DNA of 64,000 nt, taken from assembly GCA_947044365.1 (NCBI GenBank), contig OX345638.1:1405201-1469200 (forward strand), read 5' to 3'. Origin of the DNA: Petrosia ficiformis. Taxonomy: Eukaryota > Porifera > Demospongiae > Haplosclerida > Petrosiidae. The translations under genes and the position numbers were made by a program. Below are positions 11,797-21,732 of this stretch, piece by piece. Within the stretch, counting starts at the first letter, position 1; every line of letters starts with the position of its first letter. Below the pieces are notes generated by a model, which was not told the DNA's origin, did not search any database, and was given only the letters and a program-made list of their open reading frames with translations.

Positions 11797-13309
11797 TCAG
11801 TTGTAGTATGCAACTCCGCCAATCTTCCCACGTCTTCCTATGCTCCCAATCTGTCCTCCAATCTGCCCACGTCTTCCTATACCCCCAATCTGTCCTCCAA
11901 TCTGCCCACGTCTTCCTATGCCCCCAATCTGTCCTCCAATCTGCCCACGTCTTCCTATGCCCCCAATCTGTCCTCCAATCTGCCCACGTCTTCCTATGCC
12001 CCCAATCTGTCCTCCAATCTGCCCACGTCTTCCTATACCCCCAATCTGTCCTCCAATCTGCCCACGTCTTCCTATGCCCCCAATCTGTCCTCCAATCTGC
12101 CCACGTCTTCCTATGCCCCCAATCTGTCCTCCAATCTGCCCACGTCCTCCTATGCCCCCAATCTGTCCTCCTATCCCACCAATACGTCCTCCTACACGTC
12201 TTCGTCTTACTCCAATGAGTCCTCCAGTAGTATCAGTACGATCAAAAATGCGTCCAAAGCGTCCTCCAATCCTTCCTCGTAGTCCTCCTGTAGTATCAGT
12301 ACGATCACCAAACCTTCCTAGTCTTCTTGTAGTATCAGTACGATCAGCAATACGTCCAGCAATACGTCCAGCAATGCGTCCTCTGATCCTACCCCGTATA
12401 CCAAATCTTCCTGTAGTATCAGTACGATCACCAAACCTTCCTGTAGTATCAGTACGATCAGCAATACGTCCAGCAATGCGTCCTCTGATTCTACCCCGTA
12501 TACCAACTCCTCCTGTAGTATCAGTACGATCAGCAATACGTCCAGCAATGCGTCCTCTGATCCTACCCCGTATACCAAATCCTCCTGTAGTATCAGTACG
12601 ATCACCAAACCCTCCTGTAGTATCAGTGCGATCAACAATGCGTCCTCTTCTTCCTATGTCACCAACTCTTCGTCTACCAATAACAGTTCCTACTTGTCCT
12701 CCATAATTGTAACTGGTATAAGGGCCAGTATAGGAGTATGTAGAAGTACTTGAATAGGTGTAAGGACGTATTGCTGTATGGAGAAATTCCATATTATTGT
12801 GGTGCTCAATAGTTCATGGAATTGCAATTATAGTAGCATCAGTTTTAGCTTTTTGTAACATATATAGCAATTAATCATTATAGCAAAGGAACATCATGAC
12901 GCACAATTATATAAACAAGTACATCTATTATAGTTACTCAGTATAAAATCCTTATTCTACTAATAGTAACAGATGCATATAACTATAGTGAAGTATTTAT
13001 AATCAATTACATTTTTCCATACATTTATATGTTATACATTTGAACTAGCTAGACATAATGTATTAGCTTACAGCATGTTGGAGCAATACCACCCCACACT
13101 CCACTGTTGAGGCATATCCTTCTTGCATTCCCATGGAGATAATATCCCGTTCGGCAACTGTAAGTTGCTACACTGCCATAGACATATCCTCGAGATGTGG
13201 CTATGTATCCATAAGAAGGATAACTGAGATAAGGACAGTATGATCCGACTGAAGAGACAACGGAAAGACTGATGGAAAAGAGAGCTAAGAAAAGCACAAT
13301 TTTGAACAT
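11797..13309 (-). CDS. Secreted sushi-domain protein with two repeat types, copy E
   Basis: Exons 13309-13072 and 12773-11797, about 404 aa. I chose MFKIVLF at 13309 as the start because it begins the signal peptide and matches the other copies; the frame is open further upstream but crosses the TATA box. Exon 1 keeps the four-Cys sushi domain; donor GTAAGC, acceptor CAG, phase 1. Exon 2 has a short Ser/Thr/Tyr hinge, YNYGGQVGTVIGRR, eight DRTDTT motifs, and a C-terminal array of a second repeat, RGQIGGQIGGIGR (13 aa), about nine times. The second array is absent from the other copies. Confidence 0.85.
11820..12180 (-). repeat. 39-base coding minisatellite in copy E
   Basis: About nine tandem 39-base units, each encoding RGQIGGQIGGIGR, with few differences (GTCTTCC versus GTCCTCC, ATA versus ATG). 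The near identity at third positions indicates recent expansion by unequal exchange, always in multiples of three. Confidence 0.9.
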
Positions 13310-13399
13310 TTCAGCTGCAGTTTGACAATCAACTTCTGTATATTTGTAAGTTGCTTCAGTAGCTTCAGGAACTGAAATTGAATGCTGTGAAATGAATTC

Positions 13400-13550
13400 A
13401 AACAGCTTTTTATACTTATGTGTCTTTGATGAAGTAATCTTCAAAGCTCTATGCTTTGGCTTCTCTGTAAAGTGCCTTCATCATATCCATTGCACACACC
13501 CATAATAGTGCCATGTCTGAGTGAAAATGGACATGAGTGCTTTTAATGGT
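13400..13550 (-). promoter_or_regulatory. TATA promoter and upstream block of copy E
   Basis: TATAAAAA at 13407-13414, 98 bases before the ATG, with the distal block at 13450-13545. Confidence 0.7.
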
Positions 13551-13639
13551 TTGATCATAATAAATGCATGTACAAAGCACAATTAATTATATAATGTGTG
13601 TATTATAAACATGTTTCAGAATTCTTATATATACATGTA

Positions 13640-13890
13640 CTTCAAATAAATGGACAGCATTACAAAACACATAAACAAGATTTGGACAACAATATTAAAC
13701 TAATTACTTCCATCTAATGTTACCCTAAACAAGAAGCTCAGTTAATACCAAACTACAGAGCTATGTGTATCGAGAATTATATATATGGGAAGTGGTTAAT
13801 TTAAGTTTGTTGCTAGTTAAGGTACCATCTCAATCTTGTTTGTGTACTTGTTTGGTTTTGATATCCCTATACTTTCATGTTTGGTTTGTG
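13640..13890. mobile_element. Hairpin-family MITE upstream of copy E
   Basis: The left part contains ACATAAACAAGATTTGG and ACTAATTACTTCCATC; the right part contains GGAAGTGGTTAATTTAAG and CTCAATCTTGTTTGTG in inverted order. Same family as 5382-5687 but diverged. Confidence 0.6.
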
Positions 13891-14419
13891 AATGCATCAT
13901 TATGTAGTCTTACACTTGAAATCTGTCTTAGAGTTGAATTTCTCTTGAGCAATACGAAACAAGGAAAACATCAAAGGTAACATTCACCAGCTATTTACCT
14001 AACTGCAATGGCTAAAAAGATAAAGAATAGTATCTGTTCCTGCTTCAAATTTAAATACTATACATTCAATGGATAAATGAAATATAGTTTTTTTTTACAA
14101 TATGTTCGAACAATCATTTCTGCATTTGACTTGACAAATTTATCTGCTTGATTAAATGAATTTTATTAAATATTGATTTAATTTAAAATTTCCAAGACAA
14201 AATATGATTAGAAAGCTATCGAGGAAATACACAACTTGTATGTTATTTAGACTGACTTCAAACTTCACCATAAACATAAATATATAGTGACTTTAACATA
14301 GGCAACAATGGCAACTTGCATATTGCTTTTTCTAATATTCATTTTGCCATAATTACACAACAATATGATGTAGCTATGTACTATTGTACATGTTTGATTC
14401 GGACCCTGCTAGCTGAGCT
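13891..14419. other. Intergenic, nothing recognised
   Basis: AT-rich DNA between the two tandem families. Part of it (AATATTGATTTAATTT region) resembles 17100-17350 downstream of the second family-2 gene. No gene found. Confidence 0.5.
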
Positions 14420-14492
14420 GCCTTGGTAGCTCAGTTGGTAGAGCGTCTGTCCGGAGTACAGAGAGTTGTGGGTTCGAATCCCACCTGAGGCA
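14420..14492 (+). tRNA. tRNA-like gene, anticodon read as GGA
   Basis: Full cloverleaf in 73 bases: 7-base acceptor stem GCCTTGG/CTGAGGC with G-T pairs, D arm GCTC..GAGC, anticodon stem TCTGT/ACAGA with loop CCGGAGT, 5-base variable loop, T arm GTGGG/CCCAC with loop TTCGAAT, discriminator A. The internal A box (TAGCTCAGTTGG) and B box (GGTTCGAATCC) are intact and a T run follows within 15 bases. Oddities: position 33 is C instead of T, and a GGA anticodon would mean Ser, but the long class II variable arm is absent. It may therefore be a tRNA-derived SINE head or a tRNA pseudogene. Confidence 0.55.
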
Positions 14493-14918
14493 ACTCTCAT
14501 TTTCATTTTTCCATTGCCTCAGATGTCTTTCTTTCTTTCTTGCTTAATTTCTTTCTTTCTTTCAACATCTCCGATAACATCATGTATGCACTTTCTTGTA
14601 CATATGTATGTGCACATACATATAATAAAAATTATCTATGTATTAATATTGTGCACACTAAATGTATAGATATATATATATTACATATAACTATGTATAT
14701 AATTATATATATCGTTATATAATATTTGTGCATGTTGTGGGCTAATGCATGTGTAGTAAATTACATTTTACTGCAAATATTTTTTTTAAATGAACAATTT
14801 AATACAAACCATAGAAAGTAAATATCAAATCATTATTTCTGATAATTATCTTTCCATGAAAAAAAAATTAATTACTTATAAATAATATATCTCTGTCCAT
14901 AACTTCAGTATACATAAT
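14493..14918. other. Short intergenic with TTTC and TA runs
   Basis: TTTC repeats at 14526-14565 and TA-rich runs near 14670-14725. From about 14785 the sequence matches the 3' flank of the other Gly/Tyr-rich genes (AATTTAATACAAACCATAG). Confidence 0.5.
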
Positions 14919-15401
14919 TTAGTAACCATGTTTTATGTTTCCATATCGATGACCACCATATCCACCACCATATCCACCACCATATCGACCACCATATCCA
15001 CCACCGTATCTACCACCGTATCCATGGTTTCCTGAAGTTGAATCGGAGCGACTTCTGTAACCACCACCATATCCACCACCATATCCACCACCATATCCAC
15101 CACCATATCCACCACCATATCCGCCACCGTACCCACCACCATATCCACCACCATACCCACCACCATAATGGATCTTGGGGATTGGTCGTATAATAGGTCG
15201 TCGAATAATTGGTCGTCGGATTGGGATTCGAATAGGTCTTTGTCGACGACGGAACCCATGACCATCAGAATCAGATCCACTACGAGCATGACGACTTTTT
15301 ACAGCAAACTCATCTTCTTCTTCTTCAGTTTCAGCATATGCAATGGAGATGAAAGCAAATGAGATTACGAACAAAATCAGTAGAGTACGAAACTGAAACA
15401 T
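14919..15401 (-). CDS. Secreted Gly/Tyr-rich protein, copy F1
   Basis: Single exon, 160 aa. MFQFRTLLILFVISFAFISI..AYA is a signal peptide with a good cleavage site after AYA. Then an acidic stretch (ETEEEEDEFAVKS), a basic RHAR site, an Arg/Ile/Pro segment (RIPIRRPIIRRPI) and PKIHY leading into about 13 GGGY units; one interruption carries RSRSDSTSGNHG. The layout of signal, acidic pro-piece, RxxR and Gly/Tyr-rich cationic tail resembles cationic secreted peptide precursors such as the YGGYG peptides of nematodes, but also structural glycine-rich proteins. Function unknown. Confidence 0.8.
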   Translation of the reverse strand: MFQFRTLLILFVISFAFISIAYAETEEEEDEFAVKSRHARSGSDSDGHGFRRRQRPIRIPIRRPIIRRPIIRPIPKIHYGGGYGGGYGGGYGGGYGGGYGGGYGGGYGGGYGGGYRSRSDSTSGNHGYGGRYGGGYGGRYGGGYGGGYGGHRYGNIKHGY

Positions 15402-15476
15402 TTTAGTTTTCTGAAAGAGACTCCAAACTGTTTAATTTCTCCTCAAACTAGAATGTAGAATAATTTCTCTGGTTTG

Positions 15477-15595
15477 CTTTTATACTTTATGGCCAAAATT
15501 TGAAATTGGACACTGTCTGTGTTTAAAACCACATTTGTCTCAAGTGGATGACTTATTGAATGATGTTGACTAGAAACCTATTTGGATGATTAAAT
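15477..15595 (-). promoter_or_regulatory. TATA promoter of F1
   Basis: TATAAAAG at 15477-15484, 76 bases before the ATG. The upstream block (AAATTTGAAATTGGACACTG, then GTCTCAAGTGGATGACTT, plus strand) is shared by all six family-2 copies. Confidence 0.7.
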
Positions 15596-16184
15596 TAGGA
15601 ATCTGTTTGGTCCTGTATGATTGAATTGCAATATTTTTCCACAACAAAACTGTACACACATACACACAAATAAAGTTATATAAAACCTGTTGCATGTATA
15701 TCGTATACATAATATTATTATGAGTGTGCATGTTTTTAATTAGACATGTCTGTTCATGACATGCTAACTGAATTAGTTGAGTTTCACAGTTTCTAAGACT
15801 AAATGTACTTTGTTAGCTCTTCATTAATTATTATAGCAGGTTGCTGAAATGTCAGTCAATGGTCAGCTAATAGCATGTCTGTTCTTACATTACTAACTAA
15901 ATTAGTTTGTTGTAAACATTTTTTCTAAGACAAAAAGTACTTTGTGTCTTTGTCTAGTCTACCAATATCATAATTATAAGTATGAAACATCTCTTAAACA
16001 TCACTCATACATTGTAAGGCAGCTGACAACTATATCGGTTCATGACATTCATGATGACTTCAAAATTAAAAATCTGATGTATAGTTTAATGTCATAAAAT
16101 TAATACATGACTATACTGTAACTCATTAATGATTCGTATCCTCTGTAGATTCAAACAAATATATGTTCTCAATTGACATACATA
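15596..16184. other. Intergenic, related to 18410-18870
   Basis: Carries CATGACATGCTAACT and GTTTCACAGTTTCTAAGAC segments that recur upstream of F2, so it belongs to the duplicated unit. No gene seen. Confidence 0.5.
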
Positions 16185-16376
16185 CAGTATATGTCAATAA
16201 AAGTCACCATACAGTACAATAATTACTCAGTAGTTTCATATTCAAATTACAGTAGTTCAATAGTAGTTTTAAGAGTACATGTAATTGGTAATTACTATAC
16301 TATACTGACAGTACAACCATCAAGCCATCAAGGTATTTACTGTTACTGTATGGTGACATTTTATTGGCATGTACTG
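16185..16376. mobile_element. Tc1/mariner-like MITE
   Basis: Terminal inverted repeats of about 33 bases (CAGTATATGTCAATAAAAGT and its counterpart ending at 16376), flanked by TA on both sides (16183-16184, 16377-16378). 192 bases, no transposase. TA target duplication fits Tc1/mariner. Confidence 0.75.
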
Positions 16377-16500
16377 TAGGCTTTGACTTCTCTGTAAAGT
16401 GCCTTCATCAAGTCCATTGCAGACACCTATAATAGTGCCATGTCTAAGTGAAAGTGGACATGAGTGCTTTTAATGGTTTATCATGATAAATCAATTAATT
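16377..16500 (-). promoter_or_regulatory. Orphan copy of the sushi-family upstream block
   Basis: The distal block (CTTCTCTGTAAAGTGCC, CACCTATAATAGTGCCATG) is present without TATA box or exon. It is cut exactly at the TA-flanked MITE. A relic of a lost or displaced sushi-repeat copy. Confidence 0.65.
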
Positions 16501-17680
16501 AAAGTGTGTATGATAAACACTTGAAATAGACAGTATTGCAAAGCACACAAACACATTAAGATGGTACTTGAGCAAGAAATTAAACTTATATAGTTCAGTA
16601 AATGCAGAGCTATACTTAAACTTATGTATAGAATTATATATATATGGAAGTAGTTGATGTTTAATTTCGTTGCTTAGTTACCATCCCAATCTTGCTTGCA
16701 TACTATTTAGTTATGTTATTTTTGGCTTTCCCTTAATTTTTGTAATAAAAATTAATGTTTATTATCATTTTATAGTTATTATATATGGTTTGAATGTGAT
16801 TCAGTACCCAGTCAGATTAGATTTATAACATCGGAAACAGTGATGGTAAAATTCTACAGTGTTTGATCCGTAGTTTTATTATTAATAGTTTAAAAAAGAA
16901 TAGTATCTGTAACTGCTTCTGAAATTAAATGCTACAGATTTAAGTAATAAATTGCTGGAATATAAGTCGCAGTTACAGGACCAAATTCTCTATCAGTTTT
17001 TATGGGGTGTGACTTGTGCATCAACTGCATTGTTTTTTCACAATAATTATGAACAATTATCATTATACTTAAGAAATATAGACAAATATGTCTGCTTCAT
17101 TTATTAAATTTTGCTTTAAAAATAAAATTTTCAAGACAAAATGTATTTAGAAGACTATGAAGGAAATGCACTTTAATATAATAGACTGATTTGTAACAAT
17201 GTTTTTCTTTACCATAAACATATAGCATCTTAAACATGTTACCATAGCAACATTTGAAAACATGCATATTGCTTTTTCTAGAATTCATATTGCACATTAT
17301 AATTTTGTATACAGTTACATGTGTGTAACTATGTACTATTGTACATGTATGTACTTTACTGTACATATGTATTTGCATGAGTATATGTAAAATAATATGT
17401 TTTATCTATGTACGTATAACACCGTATTATGCACACATAAGTGTGTACATGTTATAATATGTATCCTTATATTTTGTGGATGCTGTGCAGGGGCTAATAA
17501 ATTTATACTATAGCAAATTACTTTTGACTGCAAACATTTCTTGAATTTAATGCAAATCATAGAAACTGAATATCAAATCATTATTTACAATAATTATATT
17601 TCCACAAAACAAACAATTTTAATAGTTATTTATTGCATCAATATAGTTTACACTCTGTCTATAACTTCAGTATACTTGAC
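16501..17680. other. Intergenic with hairpin-family remnant
   Basis: 16530-16745 holds a diverged hairpin-family element (AAGATGGTACTTGAGC, then TACCATCCCAATCTTGC). The rest is AT-rich; 17520-17680 is the conserved 3' flank of family 2. No gene found. Confidence 0.5.
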
Positions 17681-18205
17681 TTAGTAATCATGTATTTTGT
17701 GTCCATAGCGATAGTCTCCATATCTATGACCGTATCCACCACCGTATCTCCCACCATATCTTCCACCGTATCGACCACCATATCGACCACCATATCTACC
17801 GCCATATCTACCACCATATCTACCACCGTATCCACCACCATATCCACCACCATATCCACCATGGTACCCATCACCGTACCCACCACCATATCCATCACCA
17901 TATCCACCATCATAGTGGATCTTGGGGATTGGTCGTATAATAGGTCGTTGGATAATTGGTTGAGGGATTGGTCGTATAATGGGTCGTTGGATAATTGGTT
18001 GAGGGATTGGAATTGGTATTGGGATTTGGATAGGATTGGGACGACGACGGAATTCACGACTACCAGAATCAGATCCACTGCCACTTCCACTACGAGCACG
18101 ACGACTCTTCACAGCAAACTCATCTTCTTCAGCTTCAGCATATGCAATGGAGATGAAAGCAAATGAGATTACGAACAGAATGAGCAGAGTACGAAACTGA
18201 ACCAT
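17681..18205 (-). CDS. Secreted Gly/Tyr-rich protein, copy F2
   Basis: Single exon, 174 aa. Signal peptide MVQFRTLLILFVISFAF..AYA, acidic EAEEDEFAVKS, RRAR (fits the R-x-K/R-R furin pattern), a GSGSGSDSGS linker, then a duplicated IPQPIIQRPIIRP segment and PKIHYDGGY. The tail alternates GGYGDGY and GGRYGGRY units, about 15 in all, and ends KIHDY. More Arg in the tail than F1. Confidence 0.8.
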   Translation of the reverse strand: MVQFRTLLILFVISFAFISIAYAEAEEDEFAVKSRRARSGSGSGSDSGSREFRRRPNPIQIPIPIPIPQPIIQRPIIRPIPQPIIQRPIIRPIPKIHYDGGYGDGYGGGYGDGYHGGYGGGYGGGYGGRYGGRYGGRYGGRYGGRYGGRYGGRYGGGYGHRYGDYRYGHKIHDY

Positions 18206-18280
18206 TTTAGTTTTCTGAAAGAGACTCCAAACTGTTTAATTTCTCCTCAAACTAGAATGTAGAATAATTTCTCTGGTTTG

Positions 18281-18397
18281 CTTTTATACTCTATGGGTAC
18301 AAAATTTGAAATTGGACACTGTCTTTGTTTAAAACACTCACAGTTGTCTCAAGTGAATGACTTATTGAATAATGTTGACTAGAGATCTATTTGCATG
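18281..18397 (-). promoter_or_regulatory. TATA promoter of F2 with the empty retroelement site
   Basis: TATAAAAG at 18281-18288, 76 bases before the ATG. TTTGCATG at 18390-18397 runs directly into ATTGAATTAGG here, whereas in F3-F6 the same TTTGCATG/TTGCATG is followed by retroelement sequence; this is the uninterrupted target. Confidence 0.7.
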
Positions 18398-18880
18398 ATT
18401 GAATTAGGAATATGTTTGGTCCTGTACAATTGAATTACAATATTCTTGCACAACAAAAGTGTACACACAAATAAAGTTACCTGTTGCATGTTTATCGTAT
18501 GCATCATATTATGAGTGTGCATGTTTTTGATTAGCCATGTCTATTCATGACATGCTAACTAAATTAGCTGGGCATTAATGAATGAGTTTCACAGTCTCTG
18601 AGACAAAATGTACTTTTTTGACTCTTCATTAATTAAAATTGCATGTCTCTGAAATGTCAACCAATAGTCAGGCAGCTAATAGCCATGTCTATTCATGACA
18701 TGCTAACTAAATTGGCTAAACATTAATGAATGAGTTTCACAGTCTCTAAGACAAAATGTACTTTTTTGACTCTTCATTAATTAAAATTGCATGTCTCTAA
18801 AATGTCAACCAATAGTCAGGCAGTGAATAGCCATGTCTATTCTAACTAAATCAGTTTGTTGTAAACACCTAATCTATACA
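18398..18880. repeat. Tandem repeat of about 150 bases, two copies plus partial
   Basis: Units starting ATAGCCATGTCTATTCATG at about 18530, 18682 and 18828 (last partial) share GTTTCACAGTCTCT and TTTTTTGACTCTTCATT. No coding potential. Confidence 0.65.
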
Positions 18881-19009
18881 TACCCCCAACCCCCCCCCCT
18901 CTACCCCTACAGGGCCTAAATTTTGTCATACTAAAAACTAGCCCTGAGGTTCCCCTATGACTTATGAGTCGTGATGAAAGCTATTTAAAATTCCTTATGA
19001 ACATAAGCC

Positions 19010-19330
19010 ATATTACCACCTGAAATTGATTGAAGCTGTGAAGTGAACATAGTGAATTCAAACAGCTTTTATAATTATAATGATGTTCTCAAATGAATAA
19101 ATAAATTTTCACATGTCTATGCTTTGATTGTAAAATGGCTTCATCATATCCATTGCCCACACCCATAATACTGCCATGTTTGAGCGAAAATGGAAAAGAG
19201 TGATTATGATAAATGAATTAATTAATTTGCGTATGATAAACGTGTTCCTTACATTTTAAATGAACAGACAGTAGCTATTGCAGAGCACACAAACACTATT
19301 ATTAAAGTACCTCAGCAATAAAATTAAAAT
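19010..19330 (-). promoter_or_regulatory. Second orphan sushi-family promoter
   Basis: Leader-like TGAAATTGATTGAAGCTG, the AAACAGCTTTTATA context of the TATA box (19060-19073) and the distal block (CTTCATCATATCCATTGC) are all present, but no exon 1 lies downstream on the minus strand; the next start there is F2, 0.8 kb away. Confidence 0.6.
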
Positions 19331-19994
19331 TCCATCTAATGTTAACCCAACATAATTATATAGTTCAGTAAAAACCAAAATAAAGAGCTATATACTTATG
19401 TATAAATAATGGAAATTATTAATTTGATTTTTTTGGTGATTAAGGTACCACCCCAATCTTGTTTGTGTACTTTGGTATTCCTGCATGTCGGAATTAAGTA
19501 TTTGGGAATAAAGAAGGGTTACATACTAATATGCATATTTGTAGTGAAGTTGGGCAAATCAGTCCCATTCATGTTCACCTTGACCTCCTCAAGTCAGAAA
19601 AATGTTAGTTTGGAATGACAAAAGGTTAATACATGATTATATTGTAACTCAAAAATAAATCAATGACGTACAGAAAAGAGGATAATTAGATAAAAATGGT
19701 GCACGGTTGTTATTATACTATATTTACATATAAAGTCATCACATTCTAATTTTGAGGTCATCGTGAATCTGAACAGTCGTTTAGTTCACAAATCAATTTA
19801 ATACAAACTATAGAAAGTAAATATGAAAACATTGACAATAATTATATTTTCATGAAACAAAAAAACAATTTAAATAGCTAATTGTAAATAAATCAATACT
19901 CTGTCCATAAGTTCAGTATGCAGAGCTTAGTAATCATACATTTTTGTGTCCATATCAATAACCATCGTATCTATGACTGTATCCACCACTGTAT
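19331..19994. mobile_element. Hairpin remnant and TIR element before F3 end
   Basis: The hairpin-family right arm lies near 19409-19500. 19563-19776 is a TIR element with ends CATTCATGTTCACCTTGACC and GAGGTCATCGTGAATCTGAA; the same element sits at the matching place downstream of F4, F5 and F6. Confidence 0.65.
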
Positions 19995-20390
19995 CTACCA
20001 CAGACGTCTACCAAGGTATCTACCACCATATCCAAGACCACCGTATCCAAGACCACTGTATCCAAGACCACTGTACCACAGACGGTATCCACCACCATAT
20101 CCAAGACCACTGTTTCCAAGGTATGCATATCCATCACGGAATGCACGACGGAATCTACCACCATTGGGGATTTGTCGTTGGATAACATAACAAATGGGTA
20201 CTGATTGTGAGGTCCTCGTAGTTCTTGTATGACGATGGAACCCATGATCACCAGAATTAGATCCAATGTCACTTTCACTACGAGCACGACGACTCTTCAT
20301 AGCAAACTCATCTTGAGCTTCAGTATATGCATTGGAGATGAAAGCAAATGAGATTGCGAACAGAATCAGTAGAGTACGAAACTGAAACAT
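19995..20390 (-). CDS. Secreted Gly/Tyr-rich protein, copy F3
   Basis: Single exon, 131 aa. Signal peptide, AQDEFAMKS, RRAR, then a diverged middle (SVPICYVIQRQIPNGGRFRR) and LGYGG/SGLGY tail. It contains one Cys, unusual for the family. It ends GRYLGRRLW; just beyond, another frame continues in family style (GRYSGGYSHRYDGY), so the end has probably been shifted by a small indel near 20000-20020. Still a plausible secreted protein. Confidence 0.7.
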   Translation of the reverse strand: MFQFRTLLILFAISFAFISNAYTEAQDEFAMKSRRARSESDIGSNSGDHGFHRHTRTTRTSQSVPICYVIQRQIPNGGRFRRAFRDGYAYLGNSGLGYGGGYRLWYSGLGYSGLGYGGLGYGGRYLGRRLW

Positions 20391-20455
20391 TTTAGTTTTC
20401 TGAAAGAGACTCCAAACTGTTTAATTCCTCAAACTAGAATGTAAACTCTGGTTTG

Positions 20456-20573
20456 CTTTTATACTCTATGGGTACAAAATTTGAAATTGGACACTGTCTG
20501 CGTTTAAAACCACATATGTCTCAAGTGGATGACTTATTGAATAAAGTTGACTATAAATTAATGTATTTGCATG
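20456..20573 (-). promoter_or_regulatory. TATA promoter of F3
   Basis: TATAAAAG at 20456-20463, 66 bases before the ATG, with the family-2 upstream block ending at TTTGCATG where the retroelement starts. Confidence 0.7.
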
Positions 20574-21020
20574 TGTTGTAAATGTGTAGAATATAGACTC
20601 TGTTATTGTATGTTATCATAGACTATATTATTTGTAAATTATATATCTTACTCTACTAAGTTGTTATTCCAGTCATACTGTTTCTATTCTGTATTTGAAC
20701 TCTTAGTCAGTTATGGTCAGTGCGAAACATATCTCTTGACAAGGAAGATCAATTTCGGTACAGATAAATTAAAGCTCCATGCCCCAAATAATTGTCATAA
20801 CTTACTACTACCTCCAAATGTATCTTCTGTTTTAAAAATTCTAGAGAAGGAAGCCAAAGGTCTATTAACCTCACCACATCTACTGGTCCATTATGAACCA
20901 TCTAAGAAGTTGATATTCTTGTGTGATGCCTCATCATACAGACGAAAATTCATTATCTGTGCAGATGACAAACCACTGATTTACCTACTCAATGAAGTCA
21001 ATGTACTTCATAATTGTGTT
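20574..21020 (+). mobile_element. Ty3/gypsy-type retroelement fragment upstream of F3
   Basis: Begins TGTTGTAAATGTGTAG, LTR-like, directly after TTTGCATG. About 170 bases on, ACATATCTCTTGACAAG marks the start of the internal region in the sister copies. Here a degenerate pol piece follows (20830-21000): LLVHYEPSKKLIFLCDASSY and, after a deletion, DDKPLIYLLNE. These match the RT/RNase H junction of Ty3/gypsy pol, where xDAS carries the first RNase H acidic residue. Broken, non-functional. Confidence 0.7.
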
Positions 21021-21409
21021 TTATGTGTGTATGGTTGTATAATACTATGTTTATATGTATTGTGCATACACATGTGTGTAATAATTATATATATATTATA
21101 TATATATTATATATATATATATATATAATATTATGAATATGTTATGCTACCATGGCAACAGGTCAGGTGCAGCATATACAACCTCATCAAAATTCAGTTG
21201 TTAAACCATATATAGTATATATATTATACAAACCATGACTATGTAGTTGGTGCATATGCAGATATACCATTTGATGGTCTTCAGAGGTTTATGCGGATAT
21301 ACCCCTTGACCTACGTACGGGCCTCAAGTTATATATACGCAGATACATAAACCTCCTACACAGGGGGAATATAATACACATATTATAAATATATCGGTAT
21401 ATATGGCAT
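21021..21409. other. TA-rich microsatellite and unclassified DNA
   Basis: TA runs at 21087-21130 and 21215-21230, plus a short palindromic stretch around GCAGATATACC (21258-21335). No gene. Confidence 0.4.
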
Positions 21410-21660
21410 GATGAAGCCACCCTTCAAAGCTTCTGACAGTGCTATAAATGTGCTACGTGCACTGTGGTTTGATACGTGCACTGTGTGGTTTGTGGCTTCA
21501 TTAAGCTGTATAAACATGACTTTGAAGTCATGAAATATATTGGTTATGTCATGCCCACTTGTGCAATATCAGGCTTATAATCGCCTCGCCCTCGCCTCTT
21601 TTTGTGTCCTCTGGGTCAGTGATTATAAAACCTGATATAGCTCTCTGCTGCACTCATGGC
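21410..21660. repeat. Dispersed repeat, copy 3
   Basis: Same element as 7085-7290 and 9385-9560 (GAAGCCACCCTTCAAAG, GTGGTTTGTGGCTTCATTAA), followed by a (TA)n run at 21677-21733. Confidence 0.6.
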
Positions 21661-21676
21661 ATGACATAATCTATAC

Positions 21677-21723
<47 letters not shown>

Positions 21724-21732
21724 TATATATAT

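Noticed and set aside
11840..12706. Plus-strand frame with PICPPICPRLP repeats opposite copy E
   Set aside because: Shadow of the 39-base coding minisatellite on the minus strand; no signal peptide or domain of its own.
17633..18166. Plus-strand Thr/Ser-rich frame opposite F2
   Set aside because: Mirror of the GGY repeats; the minus frame carries the conserved signal peptide and promoter.
20661..21128. 155-codon frame as a host gene
   Set aside because: The readable part is RT/RNase H of a Ty3/gypsy-type element with an internal deletion, and the end is TA microsatellite; treated as a transposon fragment.
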